NCBI RefSeq assembly: GCF_018326265.1
Contig: NZ_AP023360.1
Coordinates: 8,181,001-8,245,000 of the forward strand
Origin: Catellatospora sp. IY07-71
Lineage (GTDB): Bacteria > Actinomycetota > Actinomycetes > Mycobacteriales > Micromonosporaceae
Length of the DNA: 64,000 nucleotides
Reading direction: 5' to 3'
Positions within the stretch are counted from its first letter, which is position 1. Each line of letters opens with the position of its first letter. Of the stretch, positions 25,859 through 33,518 are shown piece by piece. The position numbers were made by a program, and so were the translations under genes. The notes under the pieces are model-generated. The model was given only the letters and a program-made list of their open reading frames with translations, had not been told where the DNA came from and made no database searches.

Positions 25859-26299
25859 TCAGCGCTGCACCTGCCGGAAGCTCTCGTAGTGGTCGGCGGT
25901 GTAGTAGAGGTCGCCGTCGCGCCCGGCGACCAGCCGCCGCGCGCCGCGGTCGCGTGAGCCGGGCGTGGGCACCGTGTACTCGCGGTAGTAGCCGCGCGGC
26001 TGCTTGGGCAGGATGCCCTCCAGGTTGCCGAACACGGTCCCGTCCTTGTCGTACGGGAACGGCCCGCCCGCGTCGATCAGCGCGACGGTCGCCACCGCCT
26101 CCTTGGGCAGCTGGTCCAGCCGCACCGTGGGCAGCCCCGACACCGGCGTCTGCGCGGCCGTGGCGGCGGGCGCGCCGCCTTCCGAGCCGGGTTGCATGGT
26201 GGTCCGCGCGCAGAAGCCGACCAGCGCCATGAGCGCCACGAGCAGCACCGCCGCCACGGCGGCGATGACGATGTTGCGCCGTGTCCCGAGCCTGTCCAC
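25859..26299 (-). CDS. Membrane-tethered guanyl-specific ribonuclease (RNase Sa/T1 type)
   Basis: A protein of 146 residues. One N-terminal helix (about 10-30) anchors it; the last 85 residues closely follow RNase Sa. Glu94 (NLEGILP), Arg118 and Arg122 (PGSRDRGARR) and His137 (YYTADHYESF) match the four catalytic positions of RNase Sa (Glu54, Arg65, Arg69, His85). It should cleave RNA after G outside the membrane. No barstar-like inhibitor is seen nearby, in keeping with an exported enzyme. Confidence 0.88.
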   Translation of the reverse strand: MDRLGTRRNIVIAAVAAVLLVALMALVGFCARTTMQPGSEGGAPAATAAQTPVSGLPTVRLDQLPKEAVATVALIDAGGPFPYDKDGTVFGNLEGILPKQPRGYYREYTVPTPGSRDRGARRLVAGRDGDLYYTADHYESFRQVQR

Positions 26300-26355
26300 A
26301 CGAGGAGTGTGCGGCGTCGCGCAGTACCGATCAAGGACCGTGGAATCATCATCGG

Positions 26356-28086
26356 GTGCTCCCCCGCCACGCCACGACCCGGGCCGCCGTCGCCCTCGGC
26401 TGCGTCTCCGGCGTGCTGCTGGCCGGGTCGGCGTTCCTGGCGGGCGCGCTGCCGGGCGGCGACCCGGGCCCCGGCCTGCGGCTGGGCGGGTTCGGCGCGG
26501 TCCCGGCGGGTTTTCTCGCGGGCCTGCTCTGCTGGCTGCTCGGCCTGTCCGGCTGGACGGCCGCCTGGTGGCAGCTCGGCCGCCTCCTTCCCCAGGTCCA
26601 AGCTCCCGTCATGCCGCTGGAGCAGCATCGCCGGAGCCTGGAGCACAGCCGGGCACAGCCGGGCGGGGATGCCGGGGTCGGCGTGTCGGCCGGGCGGGTC
26701 CTGCTGATCGGGGCGGCGTGGGCGGCGCCGCTGCTGGTCGCGCCGCCGCTGGGCAGCCGGGATGTGTATGCGTACGCCTGCCAGGGCTGGCTGTGGCGCG
26801 CGGGGGTGGACCCCTACGCGCTGGGCGTCGCCGACGGCGGCTGCCCCTGGAGCGCGGCCGTCCCCGAACTGTGGTGGCACACCCCCACCCCCTACGGCCC
26901 CGCGGCCGTCGTCCTGTCCGGCGCGGTGACCTGGCTCGGCGGCCTGCTCGGCGCGCTCGGCGGCCTCCGCCTGCTCGCCGTCGCCGCCCTCGCCCTGCTC
27001 GCCGCCACCCTGCCCACCGTGGCCCGCGCCTGCGGCGTCCCCGTCCCCGCCGCCTACTGGCTCGCCCTGCTCACCCCCCTCACCGCCGTCCACGCCCTCT
27101 CCGCCGCCCACAACGACGTCATCGTCGCCGCCCTCACCCTCACCGCCCTGGCGCTGTCCCTCACCGGACCCCGCCAAGATCGTGTCGATCTTGCACGAAG
27201 TGTTGCCCATTCGCCCGTTTCACCCGTGTCGTCCCCACATCCCGCGCAAGATCAACGCACCGTGCCCGCCGCCGCCGACTCGGCCCGGCCCGAGACCCGC
27301 GAGCGCCGTGAGGGCGGCGGCAGTTTCGGGGAAACTGCAGCCGACGACGTCTCGATGAGTGCAGTTTCCCCGAAACTGCACCCCGGCCTCGGGCTCCGGG
27401 GCGGGGCGGGGGTGGGGGTGGGGGCGGCGCTGGCGGGGTTGGCCGTCGCGGGGGCGGTGGGGGTGAAGGTGACGGCGGTGGTGGTGGTGCCGTTCGTGTT
27501 GGTGCTGCTGGGGCGGCGATGGTGGGTCGGGGCGGTGGCCGGGGTCGGCGGGTTTGCGCTGTTCAGCGTGGTGAGCGGGTTGGGGCTGGGGTGGGTCGGA
27601 GCGCTCAGGGGCACGGGGGAGCTGGCGCAGTGGAGTTCGCCGCCGACGGCGGTGGGGATGACCGTGGGGTATCTGCTGCGGGGTGTGGGGCTGGGCGAGT
27701 GGTCGGGCGCGGCGGTGACCGTGGCTCGGGTGCTGGGGGTGCTGGTGTTGGCCGGGATCGGGCTGGTCGCACTGCGGCACGCGTGGCGGCATCGGGGGCA
27801 GGCGCGGGTGGTGGTGCTCGCCTGCGGGTGGGTGATGGCGGCGACGGCGCTGCTCGGGCCGGTGTTCTATCCGTGGTACGCGGTGGCGCCGCTGGCGGTG
27901 CTGGCGGCGGCCGAGACCGACGCGCGGCGGCGGCGGTGGCTGGCCCTGGCGGCGGCCGGGTGCGCGTTCCTGACGCTGCCCAACGGGCTCGGGGTGCCGG
28001 TGCTGACCAAGGCGGTGGGCGCGGTCGCGGTCACGGCCGCGCTGATCGCCGCCGCCGTCCGGTCCAGACCCAGAGCGAGAGCGTGA
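26356..28086 (+). CDS. mptA: Polyprenol-phosphomannose-dependent alpha-1,6-mannosyltransferase, MptA/MptB family
   Basis: A GT-C membrane enzyme of 576 residues from GTG 26356. Signatures: LGSRDVYAYACQGWLWRAG in the first loop (catalytic Asp region), WHTPTPYGP, and SAAHNDVIVAAL near 250. It extends mannan cores of lipoglycans from C35/C50-P-mannose. Position between idsA2- and Rv2175c-like genes favours MptA. Between the helix ending near residue 272 and the next helix near 357 lies an odd hydrophilic segment of about 85 residues carrying two palindromic DNA elements; relatives normally have a short loop here. Base use flips from C-rich to G-rich across that segment. The 3' end overlaps the lycopene cyclase gene by 56 bases. 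Confidence 0.85.
   Translation: MLPRHATTRAAVALGCVSGVLLAGSAFLAGALPGGDPGPGLRLGGFGAVPAGFLAGLLCWLLGLSGWTAAWWQLGRLLPQVQAPVMPLEQHRRSLEHSRAQPGGDAGVGVSAGRVLLIGAAWAAPLLVAPPLGSRDVYAYACQGWLWRAGVDPYALGVADGGCPWSAAVPELWWHTPTPYGPAAVVLSGAVTWLGGLLGALGGLRLLAVAALALLAATLPTVARACGVPVPAAYWLALLTPLTAVHALSAAHNDVIVAALTLTALALSLTGPRQDRVDLARSVAHSPVSPVSSPHPAQDQRTVPAAADSARPETRERREGGGSFGETAADDVSMSAVSPKLHPGLGLRGGAGVGVGAALAGLAVAGAVGVKVTAVVVVPFVLVLLGRRWWVGAVAGVGGFALFSVVSGLGLGWVGALRGTGELAQWSSPPTAVGMTVGYLLRGVGLGEWSGAAVTVARVLGVLVLAGIGLVALRHAWRHRGQARVVVLACGWVMAATALLGPVFYPWYAVAPLAVLAAAETDARRRRWLALAAAGCAFLTLPNGLGVPVLTKAVGAVAVTAALIAAAVRSRPRARA
27187..27253. repeat. Palindromic element, family 3, inside mptA
   Basis: 67 bp, GATCTTGCACGAAGTGTTGC to the matching GCGCAAGATC end. 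It has the same length as the intergenic copy at 33519-33585 and shares its central GTGTCGTCCCCACA. It is translated within MptA (about residues 278-300). Confidence 0.8.
27320..27379. repeat. Palindromic element, family 4, inside mptA
   Basis: 60 bp with perfect 20-base arms (GCAGTTTCGGGGAAACTGCA at 27320-27339 and its complement at 27360-27379) and a 20-base spacer. The sister copy is at 63782-63841. Translated in frame as about residues 322-342 of MptA. Confidence 0.85.
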
Positions 28087-28339
28087 ACAGCACCAGCGCG
28101 AAGCCGAACACCAGGTCCTCGACGGGGGCGTACGCCACGCGCAGGCCGGTGATCGCCTCCGGCGCGTAGCGGACCACCCCGCGCCCGGTCAGGATGCCGT
28201 TGGAGAGCAGCTGGAACAGCAGCACGATCGGGTACGTCGCCCAGAACGCCAGGCTCGCCAGCAGCCGGGTGCGCAGCACGAACAGGTCGACCGCGACCGC
28301 CCCGGCCAGCCCCAGCAGGGCCGCCACGGTGTACGTCAC
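28031..28339 (-). CDS. crtYd: Lycopene cyclase domain protein, second subunit (CrtYd-like)
   Basis: A protein of 102 residues from GTG 28339, overlapping the first subunit by GTGA. Three membrane helices and the family-type PVEDLVFGFALVLFTLSLWV near the end. Heterodimeric lycopene cyclases of actinomycetes close the ends of lycopene or related C40/C50 carotenoids. The last 56 bases overlap the opposite-strand mptA gene. Confidence 0.82.
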   Translation of the reverse strand: MTYTVAALLGLAGAVAVDLFVLRTRLLASLAFWATYPIVLLFQLLSNGILTGRGVVRYAPEAITGLRVAYAPVEDLVFGFALVLFTLSLWVWTGRRRRSARP

Positions 28340-28653
28340 GATCGCCCGTACCTGGCCAGCACGGTGCGGACCGCCTCGTAGCCCAGGATCGCGCACAGCG
28401 GCACGACCAGGAAGAACAGCAGCTCCTCCAGCGGCATCCCGCCGGGCAGCCAGACGCCCAGCACCTGCGCGTGGTCGAAGCTCCAGTGCCCGGCCGCGAT
28501 CGCGGCGAGGTCCCAGGCGACGAACACGGCCAGCACCGGCACGGCGACCAGCAGCAGCCGCCGCCACTGGCGCAGCACGCCCACCCGCAGCACCGGCTCC
28601 AGCCACAACGCGCACAGCAGGCAGCCGAGCAGCACCGCGAGGTAGGCGTACAC
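28336..28653 (-). CDS. crtYc: Lycopene cyclase domain protein, first subunit (CrtYc-like)
   Basis: A protein of 105 residues with three membrane helices and the conserved acidic motif GGMPLEELLFFLVVP, thought to protonate the substrate. It pairs with the overlapping CrtYd gene. It begins two bases after the Rv2175c-like stop, so the three genes form one minus-strand unit. Confidence 0.85.
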   Translation of the reverse strand: MYAYLAVLLGCLLCALWLEPVLRVGVLRQWRRLLLVAVPVLAVFVAWDLAAIAAGHWSFDHAQVLGVWLPGGMPLEELLFFLVVPLCAILGYEAVRTVLARYGRS

Positions 28654-28655
28654 GG

Positions 28656-29021
28656 TCAGAAGGCCACGGCCTGCGCGCGGCGCTTGACCTCACGTGCCTT
28701 GTCGCCGCCGAGCGCCGCGGCGGGCGTCCCCGGAAGCGTGTCGTCGGCGGTGTAGAGCCACCGGACCGCCTCATCGTCGTTGTACCCGGCGTCGCGCAGC
28801 AGATTCAGGACGCCGGGGAGGTGCTTGAGCACGGTGTCGTTCGCCACCAGCTCCGCCGGCACCTGGCGCACGCCCTCGTGGCGCACCGCCAGCAGCGAAC
28901 CGTCCTTGATCAGCTGGTGCACCTTGATGATCGACAGCCCGAGCCGCTCGGCCACGTCCGGCAGGGTCAGCCAGCTGGTGGGTGCGTCGGTCGTCGAATG
29001 CGCAGTTTCGGCCACCTCCAC
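28656..29021 (-). CDS. Rv2175c-family DNA-binding protein
   Basis: A protein of 121 residues: a short Thr-rich N-terminus, a winged-helix segment (TLPDVAERLGLSIIKVHQLI) and the family-specific C-terminal domain (LPGVLNLLRDAGYNDDEAV). In M. tuberculosis Rv2175c binds DNA and is phosphorylated on an N-terminal Thr by its neighbour PknL. A PASTA kinase gene lies 790 bases away here, and the Thr residues near positions 6-15 are candidates for the same control. Confidence 0.88.
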   Translation of the reverse strand: MEVAETAHSTTDAPTSWLTLPDVAERLGLSIIKVHQLIKDGSLLAVRHEGVRQVPAELVANDTVLKHLPGVLNLLRDAGYNDDEAVRWLYTADDTLPGTPAAALGGDKAREVKRRAQAVAF

Positions 29022-29099
29022 ACCTTGCCACGTCGCCGGCCGGGCTCACCACCGCATCCCCGACCCGGGCGGCTCCGTGGCCGTGGAAAGGACCCTCGG

Positions 29100-29729
29100 A
29101 TGAATCCCTGGCACCTGATCAAGCGCGAGATCGACGGCGCGGTCCGCTCGCTGCGCTACGACCTGGCGCGGCGCCGGATGAACGACGAGACGGTGATCAT
29201 GCCGGTGCTCGGCGACGAGCCGCCGCGCCCCACCACCCGGCACCGCGCGGTGCTGGCGACGGGGGCGATGCTGCTCGCCTCGGTGGGGGTGGGCGGCTAC
29301 TACGCCGTCACCGCCGGGGTGGACGCGCTGCTCGGCGACGACCGGGTGCCCGGCGCGCTGCCGCGGGTGCCCGCACCGGCGTCGTCCCCGGCGCCGGTGC
29401 CCTGGCGCCAGGCCGGGGCGATGCCCAGCCCGACCGCGGCGCGGGACGTGCCCGCCGCCGTCGTGTCGACCACTCCCTCCCCGCGCCGCTCGCCGTCGCC
29501 GAGCCCGTCGGCGTGCGACTGCGAGGCCACGCCCACGCCGTCCGCGTCCGCCTCCCCGTCTCCGTCGCCCTCCCCTTCCCCCTCGCCGAGCCCGTCGCCC
29601 AGCCCCAGCCCGTCCGCCTCGCCGTCGACGCCGGCCGCGGCGTCCGCCTCAGCGGTGGTGACGCCCGACACGCCGGGACCGGCGCAGGAGAGCTCACCAG
29701 CCGCCACGCGTACGCCCGACATCGCCTGA
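29100..29729 (+). CDS. Single-pass membrane protein with long Ser/Pro tail
   Basis: A protein of 209 residues; ATG 29100 follows GAAAGGA. One membrane helix (about 45-67) separates a basic cytoplasmic N-terminus from an extracellular Ser/Pro/Ala tail containing an unbroken run of Ser-Pro pairs (about residues 147-175). The tail looks like a wall-spanning or glycosylated spacer. No domain is recognised. It lies upstream of the PASTA kinase gene on the same strand. Confidence 0.72.
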   Translation: MNPWHLIKREIDGAVRSLRYDLARRRMNDETVIMPVLGDEPPRPTTRHRAVLATGAMLLASVGVGGYYAVTAGVDALLGDDRVPGALPRVPAPASSPAPVPWRQAGAMPSPTAARDVPAAVVSTTPSPRRSPSPSPSACDCEATPTPSASASPSPSPSPSPSPSPSPSPSPSASPSTPAAASASAVVTPDTPGPAQESSPAATRTPDIA

Positions 29730-29796
29730 CATGCGGAAACCGCAGGTCGCGGCACGGTCGCACGCGCGGGTGTACGGCTTGGGCCCACGTCTGACT

Positions 29797-29802
29797 TAGA
29801 CT
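29797..29802 (+). promoter_or_regulatory. -10 element of the PASTA kinase gene
   Basis: TAGACT ends eight bases before ATG 29811 with no ribosome site between, indicating a leaderless transcript. Confidence 0.5.
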
Positions 29803-29810
29803 GCGCTGCG

Positions 29811-31805
29811 ATGAACACTCAGACCGCCGATCCGCTGCTCGGCTCACTCGTCGACGGGCGCTACCGCATCCGCGGTCGCGTGGCCCGTGGTGGCATGGCG
29901 ACGGTCTACACAGCGGTAGACGAGCGCCTGGAGCGCACGGTCGCGCTCAAGATCATTCACCCGGCCCAGGTGCGCGACGCCGCGGGCCAGGCGTTCAGCC
30001 TCGACCGCTTCACCGACGAGGCCAAGACGATCGCCCGGCTCACCCACCCGAACGTGGTCGCCGTCTACGACCAGGGCACCCACGCGGGCCTGCCGTATCT
30101 GGTGATGGAGTACGTGCGCGGCCGCACGCTGCGCGACATCCTCGCCGAGCGCCGCCGGCTCAGCCCGGTCGAGGCGCTGGCCCTGATGGAGCAGGTGCTG
30201 TCGGCGCTGGGCGCGGCGCACCGCGCCGGGCTGGTGCACCGCGACGTCAAGCCGGAGAACGTGCTGGTCGCCGAGGCGCCCAGCGGCGGCGGCCAGAACC
30301 TGGTCGACGCGGTGGCCAAGGTGGCCGACTTCGGCCTGGCCCGCGCGGTCGAGGCGAGCGCCGACGACCCGTCCGGCGGCCAGCTCATGGCCACCGTCGC
30401 CTACGTCGCGCCGGAGCTGGTCACCGACGGCCACGCCGACCCGCGCAGCGACGTCTACAGCGCCGGGATCGTGCTGTTCGAGATGCTGACCGGCCGCGTG
30501 CCGTACGACGGCGAGCGGCCCGTCGAGGTGGCCTGGCAGCACGTGGACCGGGACGTGCCGCCGCCGTCGCGGATCGTGGCGGGGCTGCCCCCGGTGCTGG
30601 ACGAGCTGGTCGCGTCGGCGACCCGGCGGTCCCCCGGCCAGCGCCCCACCGACGCCGGCGCGCTGCTCAGCGCCGTGCAGGCGGCGCGGGAGAGCGTGAC
30701 CCAGAACACTAACGCGGCCACCCAGCTGCTGCGCCCGGTCGCGCAGGACACCGTGGTGGTCAACCACGTGGTGCCCGGCGAGCGCCCGTCGTGGGCCCGC
30801 CTGCCCGGCGCGCAGCCCGCGCCGCGCTCCCGGCGCCGCAGCCCGGCTCCGGCCGCCCCGGTCGGCCTGCTGGACCAGCTCAAGCAGCGCTACCAGCAGA
30901 CGATGGCCGATCCCCGCGGGCGGCTGGCGCTCATGTCGGGCGCGGTGGTGCTGGCCCTGCTGGTGCTGACCGGCGGCTGGTGGCTCGGCTGGGGCCGCTA
31001 CGAGGTGACCCCCCAGCTGGTGAACCTGACCCAGGAGCAGGCCGAGGCGACGCTGCGCGCGGCCGGGCTGCAGGTGGTGTACGGCGACCCGCAGTTCCGC
31101 GAGGACGTGCCCAAGGACGTCGTGCTGGTGCAGGATCCGCCCCCCGGCGAGCGCGTGGTGCGCGGCGGCGCGGTGCGGCTGATCCTGTCCAAGGGCGCCG
31201 AGCGCTACCTGGTGCCCGACGTGTCGGGCAAGACCTGGGACCTGGCGCTCACCGACCTGCAGGCGGAGCCGTTCAAGTTCAAGGTGGTCAAGGCGGGCGA
31301 ACGCTACGACGACCTCATCCCGAAGAACACCGTGCTGGACACCGACCCGAAGGCGGGCAGTGAGGTGCCGCCGGGCACCGAGATCAAGGTGATCGTCAGC
31401 AAGGGCCGCGCGCCGCTGACCGTGCCGTTCGTCGAGGGCAAGTCGCTGGCCGAGGCCACGAAGACGCTGCAGGACATGGGCCTGCGGGTGGTCGTGGAGC
31501 GGGTGCAGTCCGACAAGCCGTACGACGTGGTGGTCAAGCAGGACCCGCCCAACGGCACCGGCGTGGAGAAGAACGCCGCGGTGACCCTGCAGGTCAGCGA
31601 CAACCAGAGCCTCAGGGCGATGCCGGAGGTGCGCAACGCGCGCTGCGGCGACGCCGAGGGCCTGCTGGCCTCGATGGGGCTGCAGGTGGAGGTGCGCGGC
31701 GTGCTCGGCGACAAGAACTGGTTCAAGGTCGTCAACCAGGACCCGCAGCCGAACACCCCCGTGCAGCAGGGCCAGCACGTGATCATCGATTGCCAGTTGG
31801 GATGA
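29811..31805 (+). CDS. PASTA-domain Ser/Thr protein kinase at the PknL locus
   Basis: A protein of 664 residues. Kinase domain: glycine loop GRVARGGMATVY, Lys47 (VALKII), HRD at 143-145, DFG at 173-175. A Pro-rich juxtamembrane region leads to a helix at about 370-392, then four PASTA repeats (starting near 400, 463, 532 and 602). All catalytic residues are present. Extracellular PASTA repeats sense muropeptides. The neighbours match M. tuberculosis pknL, yet as I recall PknL has no PASTA repeats, so this is either an ancestral form or a domain swap. Its stop overlaps the endonuclease IV start. Confidence 0.93.
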   Translation: MNTQTADPLLGSLVDGRYRIRGRVARGGMATVYTAVDERLERTVALKIIHPAQVRDAAGQAFSLDRFTDEAKTIARLTHPNVVAVYDQGTHAGLPYLVMEYVRGRTLRDILAERRRLSPVEALALMEQVLSALGAAHRAGLVHRDVKPENVLVAEAPSGGGQNLVDAVAKVADFGLARAVEASADDPSGGQLMATVAYVAPELVTDGHADPRSDVYSAGIVLFEMLTGRVPYDGERPVEVAWQHVDRDVPPPSRIVAGLPPVLDELVASATRRSPGQRPTDAGALLSAVQAARESVTQNTNAATQLLRPVAQDTVVVNHVVPGERPSWARLPGAQPAPRSRRRSPAPAAPVGLLDQLKQRYQQTMADPRGRLALMSGAVVLALLVLTGGWWLGWGRYEVTPQLVNLTQEQAEATLRAAGLQVVYGDPQFREDVPKDVVLVQDPPPGERVVRGGAVRLILSKGAERYLVPDVSGKTWDLALTDLQAEPFKFKVVKAGERYDDLIPKNTVLDTDPKAGSEVPPGTEIKVIVSKGRAPLTVPFVEGKSLAEATKTLQDMGLRVVVERVQSDKPYDVVVKQDPPNGTGVEKNAAVTLQVSDNQSLRAMPEVRNARCGDAEGLLASMGLQVEVRGVLGDKNWFKVVNQDPQPNTPVQQGQHVIIDCQLG

Positions 31806-32674
31806 CGGACACGGTGAGCGACGACGTGACGCGCCCGGCCGGCGCGGTGGGCGCGCACGCGCCCGTGGCCGGCGGCCTGGCCAAGGCCGCCCTGCCCTAC
31901 CTCGACAAGGTCGGCGCCACGGCGGTGCAGGTGTACGTCGGCAATCCGCGCGGCTGGGCGCGCCCGCCCGGCGATCCGGCGCAGGACGCGCTGTTCGTCG
32001 CGGGCTGCCACACCCGGGCCGTCCCGGCGTTCGTGCACGCCTCGCTGCTGGTGAACGTGGGCTCCCCCACCGCCGCGACGGTCGAGCAGTCCCGTGAGGT
32101 GCTGGCGCACGCGCTGCTGCGGGCCGCCGCGATCGGCGCGGGCGGGGTGGTGTTCCACGCCGGCTCCGCGGTCGACGCCGAGCACACCCCGGCGGCGCTG
32201 CGGCAGGTGCGCGAGGTGCTGCTGCCCCTGCTGGACGCGCTGCCGGACGACGGGCCGCGGTTGCTCGTCGAGCCCAGTGCGGGCGGCGGGCGCTCGCTGG
32301 CGGCCCGTGTCGAGGACCTGGGGCCGTACCTGGACGCGGTGGACCGCCACCCCCGCCTCGGGGTGTGCTTCGACACCTGCCACGCCTGGGCGGCCGGGCA
32401 CGACCTGGCCAAGCCGGGCGGCATGACGCTGACGCTGGACACGCTGGTGGAGGTGTGCGGCCCCGGGCGGCTGGGGCTGGTGCACGCCAACGACTCCAAG
32501 GATCCGGTGGGGTCCACCCGCGACCGGCACGAGGCCATCGGCAAGGGCCTCATCGGGGCCGACGCGTTCGCGGAGATGTTCCGCCATCCCGCGCTCGCGG
32601 GCGTCCCGGTGGTCGTCGAGACGCCGGGTGAGACGCACGCCGCTGACATTTCCCTGCTCAGGGGCTTGCGCTAG
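31802..32674 (+). CDS. nfo: Deoxyribonuclease IV (AP endonuclease)
   Basis: A protein of 290 residues starting in the ATGA overlap with the kinase gene. The TIM-barrel AP-endonuclease-2 signatures and zinc ligands are present: VFHAGSAVD, LLVEPSAGGGRS, GVCFDTCHAWAAGHD, LVHANDSKDPVGSTRDRHE and VVVETPGE. It nicks 5' to abasic sites in base excision repair. Co-translation with a wall-sensing kinase is probably incidental. Confidence 0.93.
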   Translation: MTDTVSDDVTRPAGAVGAHAPVAGGLAKAALPYLDKVGATAVQVYVGNPRGWARPPGDPAQDALFVAGCHTRAVPAFVHASLLVNVGSPTAATVEQSREVLAHALLRAAAIGAGGVVFHAGSAVDAEHTPAALRQVREVLLPLLDALPDDGPRLLVEPSAGGGRSLAARVEDLGPYLDAVDRHPRLGVCFDTCHAWAAGHDLAKPGGMTLTLDTLVEVCGPGRLGLVHANDSKDPVGSTRDRHEAIGKGLIGADAFAEMFRHPALAGVPVVVETPGETHAADISLLRGLR

Positions 32675-32683
32675 CAGAATCCT

Positions 32684-32717
32684 TTAGGGCACCCTTACTG
32701 AGGCAAGGCTTGCTTCA
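32684..32717. promoter_or_regulatory. Iron-box-like operator (IdeR/DmdR type) upstream of bfd-bfr
   Basis: TGAGGCAAGGCTTGCTTCA (32699-32717) is a 19-bp dyad with eight of nine pairs matching; it agrees with the IdeR consensus TTAGGTTAGGCTAACCTAA at 12 of 19 positions. An overlapping half-site TTAGGGCACCCTTA lies at 32684-32697. Iron-dependent control of the following iron-storage genes is the likely role. Confidence 0.5.
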
Positions 32718-32756
32718 CCGGCAGCCTCACTCCTCCAGTGCCGAAGGGTCCCTGCT

Positions 32757-32945
32757 GTGTTCGTGTGTATCTGTGAACGGGTTCGTGAGTGCGAAGTGCG
32801 CTCGGTGATCCGCGCGGGCGCGCGCTGCGAGGACTCCGTCGGCGAGGCCTGCGGGGCGGGCACGGGCTGCGGCTCCTGCCTCGACCGCATCTGCGACCTG
32901 ATCGACGAGGAGAACGCCGACACGCTGCTGCCAATCGCGGCATAA
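32757..32945 (+). CDS. bfd: Bacterioferritin-associated ferredoxin
   Basis: A protein of 62 residues from GTG 32757. Cys4 and Cys6 (VCIC) and Cys38 and Cys41 (GTGCGSC) are the four [2Fe-2S] ligands of the Bfd fold. Bfd reduces ferric iron inside bacterioferritin so that it can be released. The bacterioferritin gene follows 58 bases downstream, and an iron-box-like dyad lies 40 bases upstream. Confidence 0.88.
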   Translation: MFVCICERVRECEVRSVIRAGARCEDSVGEACGAGTGCGSCLDRICDLIDEENADTLLPIAA

Positions 32946-33003
32946 CCGGACAAGGCGCGTAGATTTACCCCCTATAACGTTTCCCATGGGGGGTTTCTTC
33001 ACC

Positions 33004-33483
33004 ATGCAAGGCGACGCCCGCGTCATAGAGTTCCTCAACGAGCAGCTGACCGCGGAGCTCACCGCGATCAACCAGTACTGGATGCACTACCGCATGCAGG
33101 AGAACTGGGGCTACACCAAGCTCGCGAAGTACACCCGGCACGAGTCCATCGACGAGATGAAGCACGCTGACCGGCTCGCCGAGCGCATCCTGTTCCTCGA
33201 CGGGCTGCCCAACTTCCAGAAGCTGGGCGTGCTGCGGATCGGCGAGACCGTCAAGGAGCAGTTCCAGTGCGACATGAAGATCGAGATCGAGGCGGTCGAG
33301 CGGCTGCGCCTGGGCATCGAGTACATGCGCTCGGTCGGTGACGTGACCTCGGCGAACATCTTCGAGGAGATCCTCGCCGACGAGGAGCACCACATCGACT
33401 ACCTGGAGACCCAGCTGGGCCTCATCGAGAGCCTCGGCGAGGCCCTCTACCTCCAGAACGTCACCGAGCACCCAGAGCCGTAG
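33004..33483 (+). CDS. bfr: Bacterioferritin
   Basis: A protein of 159 residues starting at ATG 33004 (MQGDARVIEFLNEQLT, the standard N-terminus); an ATG at 32986 lacks support. Ferroxidase ligands Glu18, Glu51, His54, Glu94, Glu127 and His130 and the haem ligand Met52 all fall at their usual numbers. It stores iron as a haem-containing 24-mer. A TATAAC hexamer at 32973-32978 may give the gene its own promoter in addition to the bfd one. Confidence 0.96.
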   Translation: MQGDARVIEFLNEQLTAELTAINQYWMHYRMQENWGYTKLAKYTRHESIDEMKHADRLAERILFLDGLPNFQKLGVLRIGETVKEQFQCDMKIEIEAVERLRLGIEYMRSVGDVTSANIFEEILADEEHHIDYLETQLGLIESLGEALYLQNVTEHPEP

Positions 33484-33518
33484 CCGCTCCGCCGCTCCGC
33501 CGCTCCGCCGCTTGCGTC

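Noticed and set aside
32986-33003. Earlier ATG for bacterioferritin adding six residues
   Set aside because: The family N-terminus MQGD begins at 33004 and ligand numbering is exact from there.
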